Source of the DNA: Larkinella humicola
GTDB taxonomy: Bacteria; Bacteroidota; Bacteroidia; Cytophagales; Spirosomataceae
Reading direction: 5' to 3'
Assembly: GCF_008727875.1 (NCBI RefSeq)
Contig: NZ_VTWS01000004.1
Span: 124,001 to 188,000 of the forward strand
DNA: 64,000 nt
Part shown: in pieces, positions 23,268 to 33,052 of the stretch
Layout of the letters: the number at the start of each line of letters is the position of its first letter
Numbering within the stretch: the stretch's first letter is position 1
Made by a program: the position numbers and the translations under genes
Notes under the pieces: model-generated
Seen by the model: only the letters and a program-made list of their open reading frames with translations
Told to the model about the DNA's origin: nothing
Databases searched by the model: none

Positions 23268-24548
23268 TTATAGCGCTTCAACGGGTCGGTTCACATCCGG
23301 GAGCTTGGGCGCAGGGTGTACAGGCTCAGGAGGCTGCGGGTTCTGGGGTGCCGGTTTTTCGTCGACGGGCCGGAGTTTGCGGGCAATAAACACACTCGCG
23401 AAAATAGCCGCCATCGCCAGATAACCTACCCAGGAATAGTGAATCAACTGACCGCCCGCCGTTTTGGTAACGATCAAACCGGCCCCGTAGGTGGCCAGCG
23501 CCTGTGCCAGTAGTTGCACCGACGAGTTCATGCTCATAAAACCGCCCCGTTGCTGCGGCAACACGACCGACGAAACCATCGCCTGGGTCGGGATAAACCG
23601 TCCGTTGGAAAAAATAAAAAACAGCGCATTGACGGACAGAATGTAGGTTAGGCTGGATGGTTGCATGGACGTCAGCAGAAACATCGGGATCATCGACAAC
23701 AGCGCGAAGACGACGAAAACCGGGTATTTGCCGCGTCGGTCGGCCAGACGCCCGACGACGGGAGCGGTAAAGATAGTGACCAGGCCACCCACGAAATAAA
23801 TCAGGTATAACTGGTCTTCGCCCAGGCCGACGTTGGCGACCAGGAACGGCGAGAGCAGCGGAATGATGCTGAAGTGGCCCAGCATGATAGTGGTCGTCAG
23901 CCACAGGGCGCGCATCTGGTTCGGATTGCGCACAATGGTGGTGATCACCTCCAGCGGATTAAACCGGGTCCCATTCCGTTGAAAATGACCGTCCAGCCGG
24001 GGAATAAACTTGATAATCAAGCCGATCACGATGACGCCCAAACCGCCAATGGCCAGAAACGGCGCGTGCCAGCTAATTTTCGTTGCCAGATACAACCCGA
24101 TGGGCACCCCCGCGACCGAAGCCACGGAGAACGCCGTCATGATGACCGACATCGCCTGCGCCCGTCGCTCGTAGGGAACCACATCGGCGACAATCGAAAA
24201 CACCTGCGCGCCCAGCACGCCACCGAATAAACCGGCGGTGGTGCGGGCTACGATCAATAAACCGAATGTTGGGGCGAGTCCGCAGGCAATCGTGCCGATT
24301 ACAAAACCGACGTAGGCCGTTAACACCACTTTTTTCCGGTCGAAGCGGTCGACGAAGAACGCGGCCAGAAAACCGGAAATACCGGCGCTGAGGCTATAGG
24401 CAGAGACAATGAAGCTGAATTCCTGCGGATTCAGGCCGAAATGCCGCATCAAATGCGGACCCATCGGCATCATGATGATGAAGTCGACAATGTGCGTGAA
24501 GTTGATGCACGCAAGAACAAAAAGCAGTAATTTTTCCTGACGGGACAT
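23268..24548 (-). CDS. MFS transporter
   Basis: A 426-residue major-facilitator carrier with 12 predicted helices. MSRQEKLLLFVLACINFTHI opens helix 1; the loop 2-3 motif reads FVDRFDRKKVVLT (usual GxxxDRxGRR position), and helix 4-5 has GLFGGVLGAQVFSIVADVVP. This looks like a drug/arabinose-type exporter (DHA1-like). The C-terminal tail is Pro-rich (KPAPQNPQPPEPVHPAPKLP) and cytosolic. Substrate unknown. It ends before the redoxin promoter. Confidence 0.88.
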   Translation of the reverse strand: MSRQEKLLLFVLACINFTHIVDFIIMMPMGPHLMRHFGLNPQEFSFIVSAYSLSAGISGFLAAFFVDRFDRKKVVLTAYVGFVIGTIACGLAPTFGLLIVARTTAGLFGGVLGAQVFSIVADVVPYERRAQAMSVIMTAFSVASVAGVPIGLYLATKISWHAPFLAIGGLGVIVIGLIIKFIPRLDGHFQRNGTRFNPLEVITTIVRNPNQMRALWLTTTIMLGHFSIIPLLSPFLVANVGLGEDQLYLIYFVGGLVTIFTAPVVGRLADRRGKYPVFVVFALLSMIPMFLLTSMQPSSLTYILSVNALFFIFSNGRFIPTQAMVSSVVLPQQRGGFMSMNSSVQLLAQALATYGAGLIVTKTAGGQLIHYSWVGYLAMAAIFASVFIARKLRPVDEKPAPQNPQPPEPVHPAPKLPDVNRPVEAL

Positions 24549-24577
24549 GAATGTTCAAGATGTGAGAAGATAGATCA

Positions 24578-24624
24578 GAGAGAAAAGACATTGAAAACCG
24601 GTTCGGTCTCGTGTCTTTGCTCTC
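24578..24624. repeat. Inverted repeat between MFS and TlpA-like genes
   Basis: GAGAGAAAAGACA (24578-24590) and TGTCTTTGCTCTC (24612-24624), 13-base arms with one mismatch. Similar in sequence style to the element at 33621-33682. Confidence 0.5.
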
Positions 24625-24672
24625 ATTTCTCTGCTCTCTGGTGTGGATTTGTTGTTTACTAGTTATTTTGCT

Positions 24673-25902
24673 TTACTCAGTTACTAACTTATCAATCAGG
24701 CGGTTAAAATCTTCGACAAACGCGTCGTAGTATTTGCCGGTTCCCGGTCCGGTAAAACCGGTGTGGATCTGACGGACGATTCCTTTTTTATCAATGACGA
24801 TCATGGTCGGGAAGCCTACCACCTGATTCAGCATCGGCAGGGTTTTCGACGCTTCGGATTTGACGCTCGTTCCGGCCAAAACCACCGGATAATCAATCTT
24901 GAAGCGGTTGGTCATGCGTTTCAGCATCGGAGCCGATTCCGTCAGATCCGCCGATTTTTCGTAGGCCAGTCCCACAATCTCGACGCCCCGGTTTTTGTTC
25001 TTTTTGTACCACGGACTCAGAAAATTGGTTTCGTCCATGCAATTCGGACACCAGGAACCCAGAATCTGAACCACCACGACCTTGTTTCTAAACCGGGCGT
25101 CCGTCAGCGAAACCGGCTTGCCATTGACATCCGGAAACGTGAAGGCAATGGTTTTATAACCCGGTTTCAGGTACGTCAGCGTGGTAGCATCCGGTAGTTT
25201 GGCCTTCGGATCGAATCGCGCCGTCCAGCTTTCATACCCGCTCTCGCCCGACCAGAAACCGCCTTCCAGCGTATTATCGGGCTTGCGCCGGGCCTTGAAC
25301 AGATACAAATGCGTTCCGTCGAAGGTAGAAAGCAGCAGACTATCGCCCACCACATTGCCTTCCAGAAAGCGGTAATCGCCCGTCGTCGTCAAAAAGGTAC
25401 CGGTCAGCTTGCTGCCTTTCTGGTCGAAAATACCAACCGAAACCGTCGAATCCGTCCCGGACCGGAAGGTTGTTGCCCAGGTGCCGGTCACGTTGATCTT
25501 TGGTGTCTGCGTGCTCGGGGTAAACCGGTAGGTCAAGCCGTGCCGGGCGCTGAACGGCAGCGAGGTGTAATTTTGCCCCGTCCGCCGGCGACGCCAGATG
25601 CCGCGCAAGGTGTTGCCGTCCACTTTGGCCCGGATTTCGGCCTCAAAAATGGCAAGGGTCAGGCGAATCGAATCGCCTTTTACGATCACGTTATCGAACG
25701 CAAGTCGTTCCGATCCGTTGCGGACAAACGCCGTATACGTTGCCCCGGTTTGATTAAGTTCCAGCCCGAACGGGAGTTCTCCGCCCTTGCTTTGTAAAAC
25801 CGCCCGCCAGATCCCGGTTTTTAGTTTTGAATCCGATTGAGATTTGCCGGAGAAAGGAATCCAGAAGAGAGTTGCCAGCAGCAACACAACGTTTTTTTTC
25901 AT
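24673..25902 (-). CDS. TlpA-like thiol-disulfide oxidoreductase
   Basis: A 409-residue exported protein. Signal peptide MKKNVVLLLATLFWIPFSGK; residues ~25-235 are a beta-rich domain built of two similar halves (GIWRAVLQSKGGELPFGLEL and GTWATTFRSGTDSTVSVGIF); residues ~250-409 are a thioredoxin domain with redox centre WCPNC (Cys285, Cys288) and the cis-Pro region VGFPTMIVIDKKG. Family members reduce disulfides in the periplasm, for instance for cytochrome c maturation. Single gene; divergent from rsmH across a 200-base gap. Confidence 0.9.
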   Translation of the reverse strand: MKKNVVLLLATLFWIPFSGKSQSDSKLKTGIWRAVLQSKGGELPFGLELNQTGATYTAFVRNGSERLAFDNVIVKGDSIRLTLAIFEAEIRAKVDGNTLRGIWRRRRTGQNYTSLPFSARHGLTYRFTPSTQTPKINVTGTWATTFRSGTDSTVSVGIFDQKGSKLTGTFLTTTGDYRFLEGNVVGDSLLLSTFDGTHLYLFKARRKPDNTLEGGFWSGESGYESWTARFDPKAKLPDATTLTYLKPGYKTIAFTFPDVNGKPVSLTDARFRNKVVVVQILGSWCPNCMDETNFLSPWYKKNKNRGVEIVGLAYEKSADLTESAPMLKRMTNRFKIDYPVVLAGTSVKSEASKTLPMLNQVVGFPTMIVIDKKGIVRQIHTGFTGPGTGKYYDAFVEDFNRLIDKLVTE

Positions 25903-26102
25903 ACGATAAAAAATAGCAGATCCAGTTCTCTTCGGGGTAGAAATAGGGGCGGTTTTGTTAAGTTTGTAACGGATGAAGATTTTGTTTTAGTTCCGAAAAG
26001 GTTTTTTGAAACGACCGCCAGACCGGAATTCCTACAAAATGGGCCAGAAATCTTCTGCGGATTGCGCGTTCATGCTGGTTTATAGGAAGTTTTACAAGGA
26101 CA

Positions 26103-27032
26103 ATGACAGCGACTAATTACCACGAACCGGTATTACTTCAGGCTTGCGTAGAGGGGTTAAATCTGAAACCCGGCGGCACGTACGTTGACGTGACGTTTGG
26201 GGGCGGAGGCCATTCCCGCGAAATTTTACGGCAATTATCGTCCGGCCCGGATTCGCCGGGCCGCCTGATCGTTTTTGATCAGGACCCCGACGCGCGCGCC
26301 AATGCGGACGCCATCGACGACCCGCGGCTGACCTTTGTGGCGGCCAATTTCCGGCATTTGAAGCGGTATTTACGATTGTATAAAATCGACCAGGTCGATG
26401 GGATTCTGGCCGATTTAGGCATTTCGTCACACCAGATCGATACGCCCGAACGCGGTTTTTCCACCCGTTTTGATGCGGATCTGGACATGCGCATGAGCCA
26501 GTCGGGCGAGTTGACGGCCCGCAAAGTGATCAATGAGTATCCAGAAGAGCAGTTGCATAAAATTTTTGGCATGTACGGCGAAGTGACCAACGCCAAAACC
26601 CTGGCCGGCGTTATTGCCGCCAACCGGGTGAACCGGCCGCTGGAAACGATCAACGACCTGAAAGCCGTCTTGCAGCGTTATGCGCCACGCGGGCGGGAGT
26701 ACAAGTATTTCGCTCAGGTTTTTCAGGCATTGCGCATCGAAGTGAATCAGGAACTGGTGACGCTGGAAGAGTTTCTGATGCAGGTTCCGGAGGTGCTGGC
26801 TACCGACGGACGGCTGGTGGTGATGGCGTATCATTCGCTGGAAGACCGGCTGGTGAAAAATTTCATTAAATCGGGCAATTTCCGGGGCGATATAGAGAAG
26901 GATTTATACGGGAACGAAATCAAACCGCTCCAGTCCGTCACGCGCAAACCGATTGAAGCGTCGGCGGAGGAAGTGGCCCGGAATCCGCGGGCGAGGAGTG
27001 CAAAGTTGCGAATTGCGGAGAAACGCCCCTAA
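26103..27032 (+). CDS. rsmH: 16S rRNA (cytosine-1402 N4)-methyltransferase RsmH
   Basis: A 309-residue RsmH/MraW. YHEPVLLQACVEGLNLKPGG and the SAM loop DVTFGGGGHSREIL are diagnostic; further motifs are GILADLGISSHQID, DADLDMRMSQ and VMAYHSLEDRLVKNF. It methylates C1402 in the ribosomal P site. It opens the dcw cluster here; mraZ, which normally precedes it, is absent. A TAAGTTTG -7-like element is at 25959-25966 without a clear -33. Confidence 0.96.
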   Translation: MTATNYHEPVLLQACVEGLNLKPGGTYVDVTFGGGGHSREILRQLSSGPDSPGRLIVFDQDPDARANADAIDDPRLTFVAANFRHLKRYLRLYKIDQVDGILADLGISSHQIDTPERGFSTRFDADLDMRMSQSGELTARKVINEYPEEQLHKIFGMYGEVTNAKTLAGVIAANRVNRPLETINDLKAVLQRYAPRGREYKYFAQVFQALRIEVNQELVTLEEFLMQVPEVLATDGRLVVMAYHSLEDRLVKNFIKSGNFRGDIEKDLYGNEIKPLQSVTRKPIEASAEEVARNPRARSAKLRIAEKRP

Positions 27033-27080
27033 AGGATGGGCTGGTTCTTAAATTAGAATCGGCTCAAGCCGACTATTTTG

Positions 27081-27144
27081 CCCCCTAGCCCCCTAAAGGG
27101 GGAGCCTGGAGCGCGAGAAAACTCCCCCTTTAGGGGGCTGGGGG
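27081..27144. repeat. Inverted repeat CCCCCTAAAGGGGGAG family between rsmH and ftsL
   Basis: Arms 27081-27104 and 27122-27144, complementary over 23 bases with a one-base bulge; each arm itself contains the palindrome CCCCCTAAAGGGGG. Relative of 14330-14406 and 12184-12250. It splits the otherwise tight rsmH-ftsL pair by 202 bases. Confidence 0.75.
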
Positions 27145-27234
27145 TAAAGACGGGGCAGAACGTAACAGCCCCGCCTTTAGGGGATTTAGGGTAGTAAAGA
27201 GAAACCGGTATGATAGACACTTTGATCAACGATA

Positions 27235-27636
27235 ATGGCACAGAATACCTACAAACATCCGCCAAAAGCACCGATCGTGAAGAAAAAACGAGAAAACCGG
27301 CTTTTAAACTACCTGAACAATACCATTGGATTTGAGCGGCTTTTCGGGGAAGACAACGCCTGGCCGATCAAGCATTTCGATCGCATCATGTGGATCTCGT
27401 TTCTGCTGATTTTGTATATCGGCTTCAACCACAACGCGGAGCGGCTGGTGCGGAATATTCAGCGGGTGAAAGCCGTGGTCGATGAAAAGCGGGCGAAATA
27501 CATGACGCTGCAGGCCGACTTCAAGAAAAGCAGCAAACAATCCGAAATCAGCAAACAGGTGATTGCCACCGGTTTAACCGAACCCGTCACCCCGCCTTTA
27601 AAAATCGTTGTTAAACCGGAAGAGCCGCAGCCATGA
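27235..27636 (+). CDS. ftsL: FtsL-like cell-division protein
   Basis: A 133-residue bitopic protein: a basic cytosolic N-terminus (KKKRENRLLNYLNNTIGFER), one membrane helix (HFDRIMWISFLLILYIGFNH, ~47-66) and a periplasmic coiled coil (RNIQRVKAVVDEKRAKYMTL), then a Pro-rich tail. Identified as the Bacteroidota FtsL by position between rsmH and ftsI and by topology; sequence conservation in FtsL is low. It would join the FtsQLB complex that recruits and activates FtsWI. The stop overlaps the ftsI start by 4 bases. Confidence 0.88.
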   Translation: MAQNTYKHPPKAPIVKKKRENRLLNYLNNTIGFERLFGEDNAWPIKHFDRIMWISFLLILYIGFNHNAERLVRNIQRVKAVVDEKRAKYMTLQADFKKSSKQSEISKQVIATGLTEPVTPPLKIVVKPEEPQP

Positions 27637-29813
27637 ACGTAAAGAAAGCCATTCTCCGCCGGGCTACCCTGGCTTCCGTGGCCATTTGCCTGTTTGCTAT
27701 GGCAATCATTGGGCAACTGGTTTATGTTCAGTTTTTCCAGAAACTGGACGGTCGAATGTGGAAAGATCGCATTACGCAATTCCACATCAAAAAAGATACC
27801 CTGCGGGCCACGCGGGGCAATATTTATTCGCGCAACGAAGACCCGCTGGCGATCTCGCTGCCGTATTATTACGTTGGAATTGACCCCCGCGTTGCCAAAG
27901 CCGACTCGTTTGACAAGAAAGTCGACTCCCTCGCCATGCTGTTGTCGCAGAAATTCGGGGAGCGCTCGCGGAATGAATACGCGTACATGATCCGGAAAGC
28001 CCGCGAAAACGAACGGCAGTACCTGTTGCTCAGTCGTAAGAAAATCACCTACCAGGAGCGGCTGGCCATGCAGAAATGGCCCTTTTTCCGTCGTGATCGC
28101 TCGAAAAGCGGTTTGGGTGGCGGCAAATTCGACCCGGTTTACCAGCGGTATCACCCCTACGGCCGCATGGCCCTGCGGACGGTCGGTTACCTGAATCCGG
28201 AAACCGCCAGAGGGTTGGTTGGGCTGGAAACCAGTTTTCAGAAAGAACTGGCGGGGAAAGACGGCGTTGGTCTGGTCGAATCTTTGTCGGGCGGGGTGCG
28301 TATGCCGATTGAAGACGGGTCGGACATCAAACCGGAACCGGGTATGGATGTGTATACGACCCTCGATGTCAATTTTCAGGACATGGCCGAAACCGCGTTG
28401 CTGCACGGACTGGAAAAATACGAGGCTGAACGGGGCTGTCTGATCGTCATGGAAGTGGAAACCGGCGAAATCCGGGCGATGGCGAATCTAACGCTGAAAG
28501 ACGGAAAGTATGTCGAAAACTTTAACCATGCGCTGGCGGGTGGGGGCGATCCTGGCTCTACCTTTAAGCTCCCAACCTTCGTGGCACTGCTGGAAGAAAA
28601 ACTGATCCGGCCCGAACAGATGGTTCATACGGGCGGTGGCATCGTCATGTACCGGGGTCGCCGGATTTCGGATGCCAAACGGAGCGGTCACGGGAGCATT
28701 ACGGCCGCGCAGGTTTTCGAAAAGTCATCGAACGTCGGTGTCCACCTGCTGATGAGCAGCAGCAACATGTATAATCACCCGGACACCTATTGCCGCTACA
28801 TGCGCCGTTTCAAACTGGACAAACCTAGTGGACTTCGGCTGATTGGCGAAACCATGCCCGTGATTCCCAACCCGCAGTCGCCGGGCTGGAGCAAACTGTC
28901 GCTGAACTCGATGGCCATTGGCTACGAACTGAAACTGACGCCGTTGCAGATGCTGACGTTTTACAACGCCATTGCCAACGACGGTAAGTGGGTACAGCCG
29001 ATGCTGGTCAAGCAGGTTCGCCGGGCCAACGAAGTTGTGAAAGATTATGAACCGTATGTGGCTCAGGAACCGATTTGCTCTCAAACGACCATTCGGCAGG
29101 TGAAAAAAATGCTCGAAGGCGTTGTAGAACGCGGGACGGCCAAGAAGAGCCAAAGTCCGTATTACCGCTTTGCCGGAAAAACCGGTACGGCCCAGAAGCT
29201 CATCAACGGACGGTATCAGGTTGGGAAATACCTGACCTCATTCATCGGGTATTTCCCGGCCGAAAAACCGAAATATAGCATTGCCGTCATCATCGATACA
29301 CCCCACGGAGCCAACATCGACCTGCTGTACGGAGGTAGTGTGTCAGCACCGGTTTTTCGTGAGATTGCCGACCGGATTTATGCGTATGATGTCCAGATGC
29401 ACCGGCCTGTTGCCATTGCCTCCAAAACCGTTCGTCAGTCCGGAAAAGGGGTCAAAGCCGGTTTTGCCGACGACATCCGAACCATCAGTACGGAGTTGAA
29501 TATGGACGCCAAACCCGATGCCGACGGCTGGGTGACCACCGAAACGCAGGGTTCAAGAACGCAGTGGGTGAGCCAGACCACCCAAAACAAAGTTCCTGAT
29601 TTGCGTGGCATGACGCTGCGGGACGCCTTGCATCTGCTCGAAAACCGGGGCTTTCGGGTGCGTTTTGAAGGCTACGGCAAAGTGATTGACCAATCGGTGC
29701 CACCGGGCGATCCGCTGCCGAATCCGCGAAAAATCTCGCTAACCTTGCGGCAGAGTGCGCGACCGGACACGCTGGTGGTGGCCGTAAACAAAAAAAATCA
29801 ATCCGGAAGATAA
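27633..29813 (+). CDS. ftsI: Penicillin-binding protein, FtsI type, with PASTA domain
   Basis: A 726-residue class B transpeptidase. An N-terminal membrane helix (~8-32) precedes the pedestal domain (starting RATRGNIYSRNEDPLAISLP) and the transpeptidase domain with SxxK Ser309-Thr-Phe-Lys312 (GDPGSTFK), SxN Ser365-Ser-Asn367 and KTG 516-518 (AGKTGTAQK). A C-terminal PASTA repeat (VPDLRGMTLRDALHLLENRG) follows. It cross-links septal peptidoglycan together with FtsW, whose gene is not in this stretch. Translationally coupled to ftsL. Confidence 0.94.
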   Translation: MNVKKAILRRATLASVAICLFAMAIIGQLVYVQFFQKLDGRMWKDRITQFHIKKDTLRATRGNIYSRNEDPLAISLPYYYVGIDPRVAKADSFDKKVDSLAMLLSQKFGERSRNEYAYMIRKARENERQYLLLSRKKITYQERLAMQKWPFFRRDRSKSGLGGGKFDPVYQRYHPYGRMALRTVGYLNPETARGLVGLETSFQKELAGKDGVGLVESLSGGVRMPIEDGSDIKPEPGMDVYTTLDVNFQDMAETALLHGLEKYEAERGCLIVMEVETGEIRAMANLTLKDGKYVENFNHALAGGGDPGSTFKLPTFVALLEEKLIRPEQMVHTGGGIVMYRGRRISDAKRSGHGSITAAQVFEKSSNVGVHLLMSSSNMYNHPDTYCRYMRRFKLDKPSGLRLIGETMPVIPNPQSPGWSKLSLNSMAIGYELKLTPLQMLTFYNAIANDGKWVQPMLVKQVRRANEVVKDYEPYVAQEPICSQTTIRQVKKMLEGVVERGTAKKSQSPYYRFAGKTGTAQKLINGRYQVGKYLTSFIGYFPAEKPKYSIAVIIDTPHGANIDLLYGGSVSAPVFREIADRIYAYDVQMHRPVAIASKTVRQSGKGVKAGFADDIRTISTELNMDAKPDADGWVTTETQGSRTQWVSQTTQNKVPDLRGMTLRDALHLLENRGFRVRFEGYGKVIDQSVPPGDPLPNPRKISLTLRQSARPDTLVVAVNKKNQSGR

Positions 29814-29844
29814 CCGCCTGACGGACTGTCTCCGCCACGTTCTT

Positions 29845-31299
29845 ATGCAGTTAACCACCCTATTATATAAAGTACCCTTGCAGTCGACGTCCGGGAATAT
29901 GAACGTCGAGGTCAGTAAATTGACGATGGATTCGCGGCAGGCGGCCCCCGGCGGTTTATTTGCCGCCATTCGCGGGACGCAGACCGACGGCCACCGGTTT
30001 ATCGAAAAAGCCGCTGAACAGGGCGTTTCGGTCATTCTGTGCGAAGAGATGCCCGAAAACCGGTCTGAGCAGGTAACCTACGTTCAGGTTCAGGACAGCA
30101 GTTATGCGCTGGGGCTGATTGCGGCCAATTTCTACGATCATCCTTCCAAAAAGTTGAAACTCGTTGGGGTGACGGGCACCAACGGCAAAACCTCGACGGC
30201 GACGCTGTTGTTCCGGCTTTTCCAGCGACGCGGCTACCGGTCGGGCCTGCTTTCGACGGTTCAGAACCAGATCGACGAGACGGTTATTCCGGCGACGCAC
30301 ACCACGCCCGATACCATTGCTTTGAACGAACTGCTGGTGCAAATGACGCAACGCGGTTGTACGCATTGTTTTATGGAAGTGAGTTCGCACGCGATGGTGC
30401 AGCAGCGGGTGGCGGGTTTGCACTTTGCCGGGGGCATTTTCACGAACATTACCCACGACCACCTCGATTTTCACGAGACGTTTGATAATTACATCAAGGC
30501 CAAGAAAAGCTTCTTCGACCAATTGCCCGCGTCGGCATTTGCACTCACCAATCTGGACGATAAACGGGGGCTGGTAATGCTTCAGAATACCCGCGCCCGG
30601 AAGGAAAGTTATTCCCTGCAAACGCTGGGGTCGTTCAAAGGGCGGATTCTGTCGGAGGGTTTGTTTGGGATGCAAATGGAGGTAGACGGTCGGGAAGTAT
30701 GGTTTAAACTGACGGGTCGTTTCAACGCTTACAACCTGCTGGCGGTATACGGAGCGGCTGTTTTGCTGGGCGAAGACCCTGAAGAATCGCTGACGCAGCT
30801 TTCGGATTTGCCCAGTCCGCCGGGCCGGTTTGAGATGGTTATTTCCGATACGAAAATCGTGGGTATTGTCGATTACGCCCACACGCCGGATGCGTTGCAA
30901 AACGTACTGGAAACCATTGCGGGGTTGCGGCAGGGCAACGAGCAGGTGATTACGGTGGTGGGCTGTGGGGGAAACCGCGATGCCGCCAAGCGTCCGATTA
31001 TGGCCGAAATTGCCTGTAAATTCAGCGATCGGGTGATTTTGACATCCGACAATCCGCGCAACGAAGATCCGATGGACATTCTGGAACAGATGCAGGCTGG
31101 CGTACCACCGCTTCATTTTAAGAAAACCCAGACCCTGGTGGATCGGCGCGAAGCCATTTACCGGGCTGTTGAACTGGCGCAGCCCAACGATGTCATTTTA
31201 ATTGCCGGCAAAGGCCACGAAACGTATCAGGAAATCAAGGGCGTGAAGCACGACTTCGACGACCGCAAGATCCTTCGTGAAGCCTTTCAACAATCATGA
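29845..31299 (+). CDS. murE: UDP-MurNAc-tripeptide ligase MurE
   Basis: A 484-residue Mur ligase. N-domain DSRQAAPGGLFAAIRGTQTD; ATP loop GVTGTNGKTSTATLL; central domain THTTPD and MEVSSHAMVQQRV; C-domain with TSDNPRNEDP, whose DNPR arginine marks meso-diaminopimelate specificity. It adds the third residue of the peptidoglycan stem peptide in the cytosol. It follows ftsI by 31 bases in the dcw cluster. Confidence 0.95.
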   Translation: MQLTTLLYKVPLQSTSGNMNVEVSKLTMDSRQAAPGGLFAAIRGTQTDGHRFIEKAAEQGVSVILCEEMPENRSEQVTYVQVQDSSYALGLIAANFYDHPSKKLKLVGVTGTNGKTSTATLLFRLFQRRGYRSGLLSTVQNQIDETVIPATHTTPDTIALNELLVQMTQRGCTHCFMEVSSHAMVQQRVAGLHFAGGIFTNITHDHLDFHETFDNYIKAKKSFFDQLPASAFALTNLDDKRGLVMLQNTRARKESYSLQTLGSFKGRILSEGLFGMQMEVDGREVWFKLTGRFNAYNLLAVYGAAVLLGEDPEESLTQLSDLPSPPGRFEMVISDTKIVGIVDYAHTPDALQNVLETIAGLRQGNEQVITVVGCGGNRDAAKRPIMAEIACKFSDRVILTSDNPRNEDPMDILEQMQAGVPPLHFKKTQTLVDRREAIYRAVELAQPNDVILIAGKGHETYQEIKGVKHDFDDRKILREAFQQS

Positions 31300-31325
31300 T
31301 TGAATGGGTTTGATGGATGAATGGC

Positions 31326-31378
31326 TTTAATGGTTGGATGGTTAAATGGTTAACCATTAGAGCCATCCAGCCATTAAA
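31326..31378. repeat. Inverted repeat between murE and mraY
   Basis: TTTAATGGTTGGATGG (31326-31341) and CCATCCAGCCATTAAA (31363-31378), one mismatch, enclosing the smaller palindrome AATGGTTAACCATT (31345-31358). The surrounding ATGG/TGGATGG words make the whole 110-base gap low in complexity. Confidence 0.65.
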
Positions 31379-31425
31379 AACCGTCTAATCATCAATCCCA
31401 TTCCGCTATTCAACATTCAGACTGT

Positions 31426-32643
31426 ATGCTCTATTATCTCTTTACGTACCTCGATCAGCAGTTCAATTTCCCCGGTGCCGGGGTTTTTCAATATCTATCG
31501 TTTCGGGCGGGGGCGGCCATTACGCTGTCGTTGCTGATTGCCGCCGTGTATGGACGGCAAATCATCGATCGGCTCCGAAAACTGCAAATCGGCGAGGAAA
31601 TCCGGGACTTGGGGCTGGAGGGACAAATGCAGAAACGCGGCACACCAACGATGGGCGGTTTTATCATTCTGGCATCGCTGGTTTTTCCGACCTTGCTGTT
31701 TGCCAAACTGACCAATGTCTACATCGTTCTGCTGCTGGTTTCTACCGTCTGGACTGGTCTGATCGGGTTTATTGACGATTACATTAAAGTATTCAAAAAA
31801 AATAAAGAAGGTTTACAGGGCAAGTTCAAAGTCGTCGGGCAGGTTGGTCTGGGCTTGATCGTTGGGTTGACGCTGTACTTTAACGAACACGTCAAAATCC
31901 GGGTCTACAAACCGGGGCTGATCAACACGTCGATTGGTCAGGTAGAATACGGGGCCTATCAGGACATCAAATCCATGTCGACTACGGTTCCCTTTTTGAA
32001 GAACAATGACTTCAATTACACCTCTTTACTGCCCGATTTTATCCCGGACGAATACACCTGGATTCTGTACGTCGCCATCGTTATTTTTATTGTGACGGCG
32101 GTTTCCAACGGGGCCAACATCACCGACGGCATCGACGGGCTGGCGGCCGGTACCTCCGTGATCATCGGCCTGACGCTGGGTGTGTTTGCGTACCTGTCGA
32201 ACAACAAACCGTTTTCGCAATACCTGAGCATCATGTACATCCCGAATTCGGGGGAGATGGTGATTTTCTGCGCGGCTTTTGTGGGGGCCTGCATCGGGTT
32301 TTTGTGGTACAATTCTTATCCGGCCCAGGTGTTCATGGGCGATACGGGAAGTTTGATGCTGGGCAGTATCATCGCTGTTCTGGCGCTGGCGACCCGGAAA
32401 GAACTGCTGATCCCGATTGTTTGCGGTATTTTTCTGGTCGAACTCGTGTCAGTGATCATGCAGGTCAGTTATTTCCGGTACACCAAGCGGAGGTATGGCG
32501 AGGGGCGACGGATCTTCCTGATGTCGCCGTTGCACCACCATTTTCAGAAAAAAGGGTATCACGAAGCCAAAATTGTCACCCGGTTCTGGATCGTTGCCAT
32601 CATTTTAGCGGTTATCAGTTTGGTGACTTTGAAGCTCCGCTAA
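31426..32643 (+). CDS. mraY: Phospho-N-acetylmuramoyl-pentapeptide transferase MraY
   Basis: A 405-residue polytopic enzyme with about ten helices. [13 protein letters not shown], the [16 protein letters not shown] loop with the DD pair, [15 protein letters not shown] and the late [15 protein letters not shown] are the MraY signatures. It makes lipid I from UDP-MurNAc-pentapeptide and undecaprenyl phosphate. Length is larger than in E. coli because of an extra loop (~165-205), common in Bacteroidota. It is the last cell-wall gene of this cluster. Confidence 0.95.
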   Translation: MLYYLFTYLDQQFNFPGAGVFQYLSFRAGAAITLSLLIAAVYGRQIIDRLRKLQIGEEIRDLGLEGQMQKRGTPTMGGFIILASLVFPTLLFAKLTNVYIVLLLVSTVWTGLIGFIDDYIKVFKKNKEGLQGKFKVVGQVGLGLIVGLTLYFNEHVKIRVYKPGLINTSIGQVEYGAYQDIKSMSTTVPFLKNNDFNYTSLLPDFIPDEYTWILYVAIVIFIVTAVSNGANITDGIDGLAAGTSVIIGLTLGVFAYLSNNKPFSQYLSIMYIPNSGEMVIFCAAFVGACIGFLWYNSYPAQVFMGDTGSLMLGSIIAVLALATRKELLIPIVCGIFLVELVSVIMQVSYFRYTKRRYGEGRRIFLMSPLHHHFQKKGYHEAKIVTRFWIVAIILAVISLVTLKLR

Positions 32644-32688
32644 CGTCAGAGTAGTAGTAACTCCTCAATCCTTTGACGAAATTGAACC

Positions 32689-33033
32689 ATGACCGAGAAA
32701 GAACGCCTTGGTCAACTGGAACCTTTGGTCGCAGACATCGCCCTTAAGCAGGACCGTATGCTGGGCCAGATCGGCATGATCGTAGACCAGGTCTCCCTGC
32801 ATACCGTGCGGCTGGACGATCTGACCCGACAGGTCACCAGTACCGAAAAGAAAATTGACTCCCTGGCCAACGGGTTGGCTACTGTGACAATCGGTTTAAA
32901 CGAAACGCGGCATGAAGTGCGTCAGCGCTTCGACAAGGTCGAACAACGTTTTGACAAAGTCGAAACGCGGCTGGAGAAGATGGAACAAACGCAGCAGCTC
33001 ATTTTAATGTTGTTGAAAGGACATCTGAAATAG
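32689..33033 (+). CDS. Small coiled-coil protein of unknown function
   Basis: A 114-residue soluble protein, almost entirely helical with heptads (VDQVSLHTVRLDDLTRQVTS, then a near-duplicate QRFDKVEQRFDKVETRLEKM). No signal peptide or membrane helix. It follows mraY by 45 bases on the same strand, where murD would normally stand. Function is not known; an oligomeric scaffold is a guess from the fold only. Confidence 0.65.
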   Translation: MTEKERLGQLEPLVADIALKQDRMLGQIGMIVDQVSLHTVRLDDLTRQVTSTEKKIDSLANGLATVTIGLNETRHEVRQRFDKVEQRFDKVETRLEKMEQTQQLILMLLKGHLK

Positions 33034-33052
33034 CTGAAAATTTCATTCGACC

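Noticed and set aside
29956..31116. 386-codon minus-strand open frame opposite murE
   Set aside because: Shadow of murE; no recognisable domain and no promoter or ribosome site.
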